NCBI GenBank assembly: GCA_029204225.1
Contig: CM055100.1
Span: 8,818,713-8,882,712 of the forward strand
Source: Diphasiastrum complanatum
Lineage: Eukaryota; Streptophyta; Lycopodiopsida; Lycopodiales; Lycopodiaceae
Length of the DNA: 64,000 bases
Direction of reading: 5' to 3'
In this document: positions 55,982-64,000 of the stretch, in pieces
How the letters are laid out: every line of letters begins with the position of its first letter
How positions within the stretch are numbered: the first letter of the stretch is position 1
Translations under genes and position numbers: made by a program
Notes under the pieces: generated by a model
Databases searched by the model: none
What the model was told of the DNA's origin: nothing
What the model saw: only the letters and a program-made list of their open reading frames with translations

Positions 55982-58189
55982 ATGGAGGACCATCTTGAAG
56001 AGTTACGAGCACTGACGGACGGAGAAGAGCTGACTCGAGAATACAACTCTCGCATGCATCGAGATGGCACCAGGTCCAAGTCGAGAAAGAAAGAGCGTAT
56101 GCACTCCACAGTGGCGCCCCTCCATGAAGAGATGGGTGGCCCTTCTGAACCTACACCAAGAGATGAACCCTTGCTAGAGGCACAACAGGACCTCTTTGAA
56201 GTGAAGATGCGGCAATACTTATCAAGCGCAATGACGGCTATGCTTAGCGAGGTGAAGAAGGATAGAGAAACCGAAAGGAAAGAATGGCAAACATCCTTGC
56301 GAGCCATGAATCTTACTCAAATTAACCTTGCTAGAGAAATGAGAGACGGGCTAACACAGCTCGAAGCCAGGTTTGAAGAGTTGGAAGCAACTAGGGAGAA
56401 TGCAGTGGCGCCTCCTCCACAGATACCAAGAGAACCACGAGCTCGAACCACGGAGGGCCCAAGAAAGACTGCCAAAGTGAAAGCACCACCTACTTTCAAA
56501 GGAGAGCGTGACATTCGAGTTGTGGAAGATTGGTTGTTTCACATGGACCATTACTTCCGTCTAATGAACACTCCTGAGGAAGAAAGAACTGACTTGGAAT
56601 TAGCATATTTTGAGGGCTACACTACAAATTGGTACCGGATGGCAGGGATGCATTTTCAAACATGGGACGCATTCAAAGCCGCGTTACGAGAGGAGTTCAT
56701 ACCGAAGGATTCACACATGAGATTGAGGACAGAATTATTGGGGCTCAAACAGAAAGGGTCATTGCGAGAGTACCTCAATAGATTCAGATAGAGTGTATGG
56801 GTTATTGAACATATGTCCGAGGCGGACAAAACTCATTACCTATTGTCTGGAATGCAATCCTGGACCCGACGTGCGATAGACAGCTACATGCCCCATGATT
56901 TCAATTCAACTATTCGAGCGGCTGAAATGGTTTGTGATTATGAGAGCACATTGGCACCAGCGGCTCCCGCAACCTCAACAAGAGTATTTAGTGGATCCAG
57001 ACCGAGTCCGAGCTTCTTTTCAAGGGGGGACTCAGCTCCAAATGGCAACCAAGCCTCGAGTAGCGTGAATAAATTCCCAACAAAAACAGGGTTTGGCAAC
57101 CAAGGCAACAATGGAGGGAACATGTTCCAGAGAAGAAACAATGTTGGACCTTCAGCTAGTCACAGCAACAGCTCACCAACAGTGGGCAGTTCCATGCGTT
57201 GCTTCAACTGTCATCAGCAAGGTCACTCTTGGAGATCATGCCCCAAACCATTGAATAAGCAAATCATGGCTGCCATTGAAGGATTTGATAGGATGGAGAG
57301 AGAGGCATTTGATCAAGAAGATGGTGAAAAAGATGATGAAGAGGACCCAGAAACGGATTTGACGGAGTCTGACCTGAATGCCTTGCAACAGATAGGGGCA
57401 CTTGCGGCTTATCGTGAACATCTTATGGCGACTCCTGCGAGAGGATCCAAGTTATTGTACCTGAAAGGCTGTATTCAAGGTAGGATCATTTACTTCATGG
57501 TAGACCTGGGGGCGTCACATAACTACTTGTCAGAAAAACTGACAGGAGAATTGGACATCCAATGTGAAGAAAATGTGACTCCTATTTGTGTGGAGACCGC
57601 GAAAGGTACAATGACCACTTGTAGATTGGCAACCAACTTACCAATCTCTCTGGGAGCCTGGAAGAATCGACTAACGTTCACAATCTTGAAGATGGATGCC
57701 TTCGACGCTATTTTGGGATTAAGCTGGTTTAACGAACATGTGGTGGCCTTCTTGGCAAAAGGGGTTGTGTTATTATATAATGGCAGGAGACCTTGTGTCG
57801 TCAGAGCTGTGCCAGGGGACCAACTAGAAAAGAACGACACAAATGAACCTGAGCCAACCATTCCTCCCAATCTCATTCACCTATTTAACGAAGGACAACC
57901 AACAGTGACAGACCAGCTGACACGGGAACAAATGGAGCCAAAATTGCCTATAGTCTCTACATCAAAGGTGAATTCAAGTGCCGATGCAGAGCTCAAGGAG
58001 CTCACCTTGTGTGACCAAGCGAAAACTCATTTTTTTAATGAAAGACATCCAACAGCGACAAACCAGCTGACGCGAGGTCAAATGGAGCCAACATTGCCTG
58101 CAGTTTCTACGTCAAAGGTGAATCTAAGTGCCGATGCAGAGCTCAAGGAGCTCAACCTGGACGACCAAACGAAATATCTAGAGTCCTAG
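55982..58189 (+). CDS. Gag-protease polyprotein with one in-frame TAG
   Basis: ATG at 55982. Residues 1-150: charged, coiled-coil-like N-terminus. Residues about 165-270: Retrotrans_gag core (P-P-T-F-K-G, W-L-F-H-M-D, L-A-Y-F-E-G, L-R-E-E-F-I-P). A TAG at 56789-56791 follows L-N-R-F-R, with the same frame open on both sides (Gln expected by family pattern). Then the rest of gag, the knuckle C-F-N-C-x4-H-x4-C near 57201-57242, and a retropepsin fold with M-V-D-L-G-A-S-H (Leu for the Ser/Thr of D-S/T-G) and A-I-L-G-L-S-W-F. The C-terminus has two copies of an about 50-residue repeat. About 735 codons overall. Confidence 0.88.
57875..58172 (+). repeat. Tandem repeat encoding the polyprotein C-terminus
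   Basis: Two units of about 147 bp. Each encodes F-N-E-x-x-P-T-x-T-x-Q-L-T-R-x-Q-M-E-P, then S-T-S-K-V-N and S-A-D-A-E-L-K-E-L. The unit replaces the position where reverse transcriptase would begin. Confidence 0.9.
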
Positions 58190-58556
58190 GGGACTCATCC
58201 AGATGTGCGACGACAATGACATATCTGAGGCTTAAGGGAGCCGTGAGTACCTTTTTCTTTCATGCTAATAAAGTAAGCCGCATTTCTCATTGAGGAGTGA
58301 GCTTCAGTTTGATGTCTAAGTGCAGCAGCTTCACACAGGTTTTACGTAAGTGAACTAGATCCACACTTTTCCTGTGCTGGGTGTAAAACACAATATCATT
58401 ACTCTGCTTTACAGTTGGTTTTCTTTGGCCGGTGAATCAAGCCCGTGCCCTTGTATATGTGACTAAAGTCTGGCCGGTGAATTAAGCCCGTGCCATGAGT
58501 CTTAGGTTCTAGTTTGGCCCTGATGAGGACATCAGCTTTCTCAAACGAGGGGAGGA
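58190..58556 (+). other. 3' noncoding region of the young element
   Basis: Two copies of GGCCGGTGAATCAAGCCCGTGCC (second with T for C) at about 58429 and 58473, then the hairpin CTGATG-AGGA-CATCAG (58520-58535), then the polypurine tract. Confidence 0.7.
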
Positions 58557-59476
58557 TGTTGTAAAGCTGACTTGGGTGCACCCAGCGTGCCCTGTAAGAC
58601 TCAAAGGGGTGACACTCCCTAAGGTCCCAGAGCAAGTTAGAATGTCAAGGACTGAGCCTCCGACCTGTGGTGAGCCAGTCAAGTAGTCACAAAGTCATGA
58701 GCTAGCTCTGGAGCTCGAGTCATGGCCTAGTCAGGAAAGCAGGTTGATTCGGCCGCCGGGACGGCTCCCGGGACCCATGTCCGGGAGCCAGACTGATTCT
58801 GCCAGGCTTGCCAGGCTTAATCAACAAAATAAAAACTAAGTCCTAAAAAGCGTGCTTTACCAGAAAGCACTATGTTTCAAACCAGAGGGGGTGCGCCGAA
58901 TCACAGCAGAACTATAGGGGGAGTCCGGCAGACAGAAACTTGGGCAGCTCAACCAGCGCCAGGAATCCAGTCGCCAGGTCTCAGCTCTCTCTACCAGCAC
59001 AAGCCAGGCACAATGCCCAGCACGTGTTGGTGGCCCCGAGACCGGTCAGTCTATGTATGAATGTAACCTCTTCCAAATCTAATAAAGTTGATCCTTGGGG
59101 ATGATTACCATTTCGGTTTCGCCTCCGGGACTGGTCCAAGTGGAAGGACCCTTACTACAACCTTTTTGCGTCGCTGGCGCCTAAGGGTCCCTGTCATCGA
59201 CATGGGGCTTGCCGCTATGCCAATTGGTCAGTTTGGCGACCACTATGCCTTGGGTTTCATGTGTGGCTTGTCTTTGCCTTTGGTTACCTTTTGGGGACGG
59301 ATTCTGAGTTGGCTTTCGGGTTGGTTGGGATTCCAGTTTTCTTAAGTCTGAATGGTTAAGCTTGTTACGATTCTGAGTTGGCTTTTACGTAAGTGCATGA
59401 TGGATGAATGTTAGACTTAAGCGCGTGTTGGGGAAACCGCTCAAGTCCCAGCGCCCTTTGAGGCGCCGGCGCAACA
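58557..59476 (+). repeat. 3' LTR of the young element (920 bp)
   Basis: Base-for-base match to 54229-55148 except for about three substitutions that I could see (near 58988, 59001 and 59301). Confidence 0.96.
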
Positions 59477-59481
59477 CTCGC

Positions 59482-60262
59482 CTTGGCATGCTAGCGCCCC
59501 GGAGACTAGGGTCGGTCACACACTTGAAATGTAACCTTCTCACATTTATCAATAAAGTGGGATTTTCCTCAAACTGACTCTAATTACCTTCTGGGTTTCA
59601 ATGTTCGGTAAAAGCGCCAGTTGTAAGGCCGATTCCAAATTTTTAAGTTGGCACATAGCTGAGGGTCGTATCCCGGGACGCCAGCGGTATGCCGTCTGGA
59701 CCATTCGGTCCGTGGCGCCAGCGGTATGCTGTCGGGACCATTTGGTCCAGGAACTGGTTGTTTCCATATCTGTCGCGGCTTGTGGTTCTGAGTGTTCCTT
59801 GCATGAACGTGAATGGGTTAAGCTCTTGGGGAACGGACTCTAACCTGTCGGCTGAGTTGGATGCTTGCTTGAGTGGAAGTTACCTGTTTATGGTTGTCCA
59901 GTCTGGCGTGGCGCCAGATTGGCTTCCAGTGCTCGTGACGAAGCTTTCAGTTGGTTAAGTCTGATGTAAGTCAGACCGCTTGCTTGGAATGGATGTTACT
60001 CGTTTGTAACGAAGCTTCGAGTTGGTTAAGTTTGATGTATGTCGGGCGGCTTGCTTGGAGGGAAGTCACCCACATCGAGACCCCCGCTCTGGCATGGCGC
60101 CAGGTTGGATCTCAATGTTGGTTTTCAAAACCTCAAGTTGGTTAAGTCTGATCATTGTTGGCGAGTTGGCTGCTTGTATGTCAAGTGAGTTTGGATGGCA
60201 AGAGTTGAAGGCTGGGAAGCTAAGTCGTGGTTCCCGGCTCCCTTTGGGATGCCTGCGCTACA
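59482..60262 (+). repeat. 5' LTR of the outer element, right part
   Basis: Continues 53799-54228 once the nested element and one TSD copy are removed; matches 63033-63813. Contains several GGTTAAGTCTGAT.GT words spaced about 70-100 bp. Confidence 0.9.
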
Positions 60263-60264
60263 TG

Positions 60265-60277
60265 TGGTATCAGAGCC
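60265..60277 (+). promoter_or_regulatory. Primer-binding site of the outer element
   Basis: TGGTATCAGAGCC two bases after LTR end GCTACA, same spacing as in the young element. Confidence 0.95.
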
Positions 60278-60352
60278 GACTGGCCAGTCAGCTATGCGGA
60301 TCTCACGGAAATGGCCACGGTTTGGGGTTCATCAAGACAACTGTTGTGCAAG

Positions 60353-60725
60353 ATGCTGCCCACAGTGTAAGCACGGGTGCGTCCACGGTCGGGGTGGTCG
60401 GCAGAACGGGGGACTTGATGAGTCAAGGTGCTGCCCTTGAGGTGTAAGCACGGTCAGTTCTCGCGGTTCGGGCCTGGCGCTGTCTGCACGTAGGACGGAT
60501 GAGGCAAAGTGCTACCTAGGTAGGTGAAAGCACGGTCTGTACCTTGTGGGGCGCGAGGCGACATATTCGAACTGTACGGGTTAACCATTGATACAGAGAT
60601 GCTGCTCGAATTCGGGTGGTTAGCTGCCGGTGCGGGATAGCTGCCGATCGTTTAGCTATAAGGGCTATCGACCAAAAAGTGGTGGGGCGTGACTGAGGCA
60701 ATGTGCTGCTTAATGGTGAAAGCAC
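60353..60725 (+). promoter_or_regulatory. Leader hairpin array of the outer element
   Basis: Hairpins at 60353-60374 (left arm ATGCT), 60428-60451, 60509-60533 and 60703-60725 match those of the young element. The fourth has lost its right arm through a deletion of about 13 bases near 60616. Confidence 0.75.
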
Positions 60726-62585
60726 GGATAGTTGGAGGGGTGTCCTATGTGGGCTGATTTTGTGATCGATTTGTATGGGCGCGGCCAGGCAAAGGTCCGT
60801 TGGCAGGACCATCTCAAAGGGGGACTTTGTCTTTGTTACTTGTTAGTAAACCTGCCTGAGTGTCTTACTTGTATGTACTCGTGGTGAGTCTTAGTACTCG
60901 TGCTTTGCCTGGTTTGCATGATTGCTTGTGATACAAGGAGCTGATGGCTCGAGAAGGAACCTTTTCTTTTGAAACTGATACCATCAAACAAAGAGGACTA
61001 CAGAATCTGTGGGACGGATTTGCAGTTCAAGTACTCGCACGTGAACGACAACGAAACGACTCAATGTTTGCAAAGGATGGATGGCTAGCCTGTTTCTTGG
61101 GTTAGTTTCATTTGCGACAACGCCCACCAAACACAAGCAGGAAGTCAAAAGTTGGAAAGGGCAATTTCAGAGGAGATCTTCTATGGAGCAGTTGGTCTTC
61201 ATTTTGGGACGGCCACCTTCGGAACTGAAACTCACTGAGCATGAGTGATATCCAGTATCAGTTGGGTTTTTCCTCAAAGGGAAAAGACTAAGATCCTCTT
61301 CAGAGATTGGCAACAAGTTGGATCGAGCCATAATCCTAGCAGATGGGAAGCAAAGTGTTGGAAAGGCTTTTTGTCCGAAGAACTCTACTCTAAGTCCGAT
61401 CAGCTGATTTTATAAGTGGAGGGGAACTATCACACATACACCTCTCTCTTGGGGCAAATTTTGAATGAAAGTTGATCAAAACGGGGGCAAATTCAAGGTG
61501 ACCTAGCCATACTCACACGAGGAGACTGGCGAACTTTGGACCTAATAAGTTGACAAGTTTTTGTTGTGGAAAGGAAAGTTTGTTATAGGCTTTCTCTGGA
61601 CCAGCAATGATGAGACATATGAGTACGTTGGCTTGTGTTACGTGTAAGGCAGCTGATCAATGAAGGAACTGTGAAAGTTGAGTCTTGCATGAGAGACTTG
61701 GTATTTCGAACGGACGCTAAGGGACAGTTCGCGTTGAGATCGGACTAGTGCAAACTTTGGGTGCATGTGTCTGATTCAAAGAGAGCTACTTGAAGCCAAG
61801 CTCGATGTACACTTCTTGTTTTGACTGTGAGGCAACTGACCAGTGATGGAATTGTGAAAGTCAAGTTTTGCGCGACGGACATGGTGCTTCAAACAAACGC
61901 GAAGAGATAGTTCGGATGTGGATCAAACTGGTGCGACCCTTTGGCTTTCCACGAGGTCAATGGTTACATTTGGGCTGATTCAAAGAGCTACTTCAAGCTA
62001 GGTGAGAGGTGCATTGCGGAGTACTCAATCTTTGCCTACCTTAAAGAGCCAAGATGGAAAAATATCAAGATCAGGCTGGGACAAGGAGAGAAATCAAGGT
62101 GAAGAAGCAACAAGGCACGGAGTGGACCATAAAGTGGGCAATCAAACGATAAATCCTTTGGCTCAGGGAGCCTTGATACCTGTGCGGAACTGAACAAATC
62201 TGGAGCTCAGGGAGCTCAACACAAAGTGCATCAAGGACAAATCAGGAGCTCAAAGGAGTTCCAAAGTCGAAAGTCAGAAGCGACAGGGGCGAACATTTAA
62301 AAGAAAGGCCTCTGTCACCAGTTAATAAGGTTCTCGGGTTTTACGGAAGCGATATCAAATCTACGCTTTTCCCAGACAAAGATATATTTTCAAGTTATGT
62401 AATTTTTCAGTACAAAGAGCTGAGCCTCCGACTTGTGGTGTGCCAGTTTCAATGTTAATAAAAAGTAGCCAGTAGATTGAGTATTGTGCCAAGTAGCTTA
62501 AATGTATAGCTATTTTAATTGGGAGACACCTTTACTTTAATCTGACATCTGATGAGGACATCAGATTCTATAAAAGTGGGGTGGA
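60726..62585 (+). other. Noncoding interior of the outer element
   Basis: No reading frame of note (longest 63 codons). It holds a diverged duplication (61647-61760 and 61826-61935), the hairpin ATCTGATG-AGGA-CATCAGAT (62547-62566) and the purine tract AAAAGTGGGGTGGA before the 3' LTR. Confidence 0.7.
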
Positions 62586-63813
62586 TGTTGTAAAGCTACC
62601 TTTACAAGCTTTACTTTCGGCGCCATCGGCGCCAGCTATGTCGCCGGCACCAGCAGCGCCCCTGCTGCTGCCGGCGCCGCTCCCGGCGCCATTGTGACCA
62701 GAATCCAGCCTACGCCAAGTTCCTATGGCTGAAAATCTTTGATCGGTTCTAGCTAAGTCCAGAGAGCTCAGATCGATGTGCAATCACCTCACACGATCTA
62801 GGCATGATTAAAGGAAGCCTGGGATCAATAAAATCTAGAGAGAGAAAATGACTTTCGAGAAAGAGAAAATCCTAGAGAGAGGAAAACGTGCTTTACCAGC
62901 TTGGGTAGAGTGCTTGGTATGAGGGGGGGTGCCGAATCACACCAATACTATAGGGGAGTGCAGGTTGCGACTCAGGGCGAGCTCCAACCAAGTCTCAGCC
63001 TCCCTTGCTGGAATGTTGTCATGGCTCTCGCCTTGGCATGCTAGCGCCCCGGAGACTAGGGTCGATCACACACTTGAAATGTAACCTTCTCACATTTATC
63101 AATAAAGTGGTATTTTTCTCAAACTGACTCTGATTACCTTCTGGGTTTCAGTGTTCCGTAAAAGAGCCAGTTGTAAGGCCGCTTCCAAATTTTTAAGTTG
63201 GCACATAGCTGAGGGTCGTATCCCGGGATGCCAGCGGTATGTCGTCGGGACCATTCGGTCCGTGGCGCCAGCGGTATGCTGTCGGGACCATTTGGTCCAG
63301 GAACTGGTTGTTTCCATATCTGTCGCGGCTTGTGGTTGTGAGTGTTCCTTGCATGAACGTGAATGGGTTAAGCTCTTGGGGAACGGGCTCTAACCTGTCG
63401 GCTGAGTTGGATGGCTTGCTTGGGTGGAAGTTACCTGTTTATGGCTGTCCAGTCTGGCGTGGCGCCAGGTTGGCTTCCAGCGCTCGTGACGAAGCTTTCA
63501 GTTGGTTAAGTCTGATGTAAGTCAGACCGCTTGCTTGGAATGGATGTTACTCCTTTGTAACGAAGCTTCAAGTTGGTTAAGTTTGATGTATGTCGAGCGG
63601 CTTGCTTGGAGGGAAGTCACCCACATCGGGACCCCCGATCTGGCATGGCGCCAGGTTGGATCTCAATGTTGGTTTTCGGAACTTCAAGTTGGTTAAGTCT
63701 GATCGTTGTTCGCGAGTTGGCTGCTTGTATGTCAAGTGAGTTTGGATGGCAAGAGTTGAAGGCTGGGAAGCTAAGTCGTGGTTCTCGGCTCCCTTTGGGA
63801 TGCCTGCGCTACA
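62586..63813 (+). repeat. 3' LTR of the outer element (1228 bp)
   Basis: TGTTGTAAAGCTACC...GCGCTACA. It is uninterrupted, showing the sequence into which the young element inserted in the 5' copy (GGCTCTCGCCTTGG, near 63023). Confidence 0.93.
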
Positions 63814-64000
63814 AGTAGTCACAAGTCATGAGCTAGCTCTAGAGCTCGAGTCATGGCCTAGTGAGGAGTCAAGTTGATTCTGCCGCCGGGACGGCTCCCG
63901 GGACCCATGTCCGGGAGCCAGGCTGATTCTGCCAGGCTTAATCAGAAAAACTATGTCTAGATAAGCGTGCTTTACCAGAAAGCACTATATTCCAGGACAG
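63814..64000 (+). repeat. Older LTR of the young-element family, right part (runs off window)
   Basis: AGTAGTCACAAGTCATGAGC on matches 54355 onward. It keeps the GC-rich hairpin at 63893-63919 and continues past the window end. Confidence 0.9.

Larger units (their letters stand above)
54229..59476 (+). mobile_element. Young gag-protease-only Ty3/gypsy-type element, TSD CTCGC
   Basis: 5' LTR 54229-55148 and 3' LTR 58557-59476, both 920 bp. CTCGC is duplicated at 54224-54228 and 59477-59481. Primer-binding site 55151-55163; hairpin leader 55164-55981; gag and protease 55982-58189; noncoding 58190-58542; polypurine tract GAGGGGAGGA 58547-58556. I count about three differences between the LTRs, so insertion was recent. 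There is no reverse transcriptase, RNase H or integrase, as in the TR-GAG class. Confidence 0.95.
53799..63813 (+). mobile_element. LTR element without long reading frame, TSD AGTAG, hosting a nested element
   Basis: 5' LTR 53799-54228 plus 59482-60262 (split by the nested element), primer-binding site 60265-60277, internal region to 62585, 3' LTR 62586-63813. AGTAG is duplicated at 53794-53798 and 63814-63818. The LTRs, about 1.2 kb each, begin TGTTGTAAAGCTACC and end GCGCTACA. The 2.3-kb inside has the leader hairpins and pre-polypurine hairpin of the young element but no open frame over 100 codons. It fits a large retrotransposon derivative that borrows proteins. Confidence 0.9.

Noticed and set aside
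56789-56791. Stop removal by RNA editing (U-to-C)
   Set aside because: Such editing is known in organelles of some plants; nothing here supports it for a nuclear retrotransposon.
58520-58550. Hammerhead ribozyme-like CTGATGAG, as in retrozymes
   Set aside because: The second conserved core (CGAAA) is missing; the downstream bases pair with CTGATG to form a plain hairpin instead.

Overview
This window looks like nuclear DNA of a land plant with a large, repeat-rich genome. The evidence is one intron-containing plant-type gene for a two-domain nucleoside hydrolase, many LTR retrotransposons primed by the initiator-Met tRNA (TGGTATCAGAGCC), and a CACTA-type transposase. The large introns filled with transposon debris would suit a fern or another large-genome non-model plant, but the sequence alone does not fix the taxon. 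I see no rRNA, tRNA, CRISPR or bacterial-type operon.

Layout. 1-5437: decayed retrotransposon pieces (an LTR-like block, a plus-strand Copia gag/protease remnant, a minus-strand Copia reverse transcriptase scrap) and AT-rich noncoding DNA. 5438-18455: eleven exons of an NSH3-like extracellular-type nucleoside hydrolase, open from the second half of its first catalytic domain to the stop codon. The exon carrying the first DxDxxxDD motif is not found here. Two introns hold Copia remnants and a third holds a 265-bp tandem duplication. 18456-22305: noncoding DNA with one Ty3/gypsy integrase scrap. 22306-25243: a minus-strand Copia-like element with gag and protease but no polymerase; where polymerase should be there is an unidentified coding module. 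26143-27540: the C-terminal exons of a CACTA transposase, cut by a Ty3/gypsy fragment (27545 onward) with its 3' LTR. 30865-34178: Copia scraps, a 310-bp repeat and a gag-derived reading frame of 527 codons with a long acidic extension.

36253-40939 and 44688-50720 are two complete LTR elements of one Copia family, each bounded by a perfect 5-bp target-site duplication (TAATT and CAACT). The first lacks polymerase and carries the same unidentified module as the minus-strand element. The second has all Copia domains, broken by stops and frameshifts, and sits inside an older minus-strand Copia copy. 53669-64000 is a three-level nest. A young gag-protease-only element (54229-59476, TSD CTCGC, LTRs of identical length) lies in the 5' LTR of a larger element with no long reading frame (53799-63813, TSD AGTAG). 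That element lies in turn in an older LTR of the same family as the young element.

The strongest leads are: a set of short GTGCT...AGCAC hairpins in the untranslated leader of both nested elements; the unidentified module replacing polymerase in two Copia-like elements; the long open extension fused to a gag at 32595-34178; and the symmetric intron positions in the two halves of the hydrolase gene.
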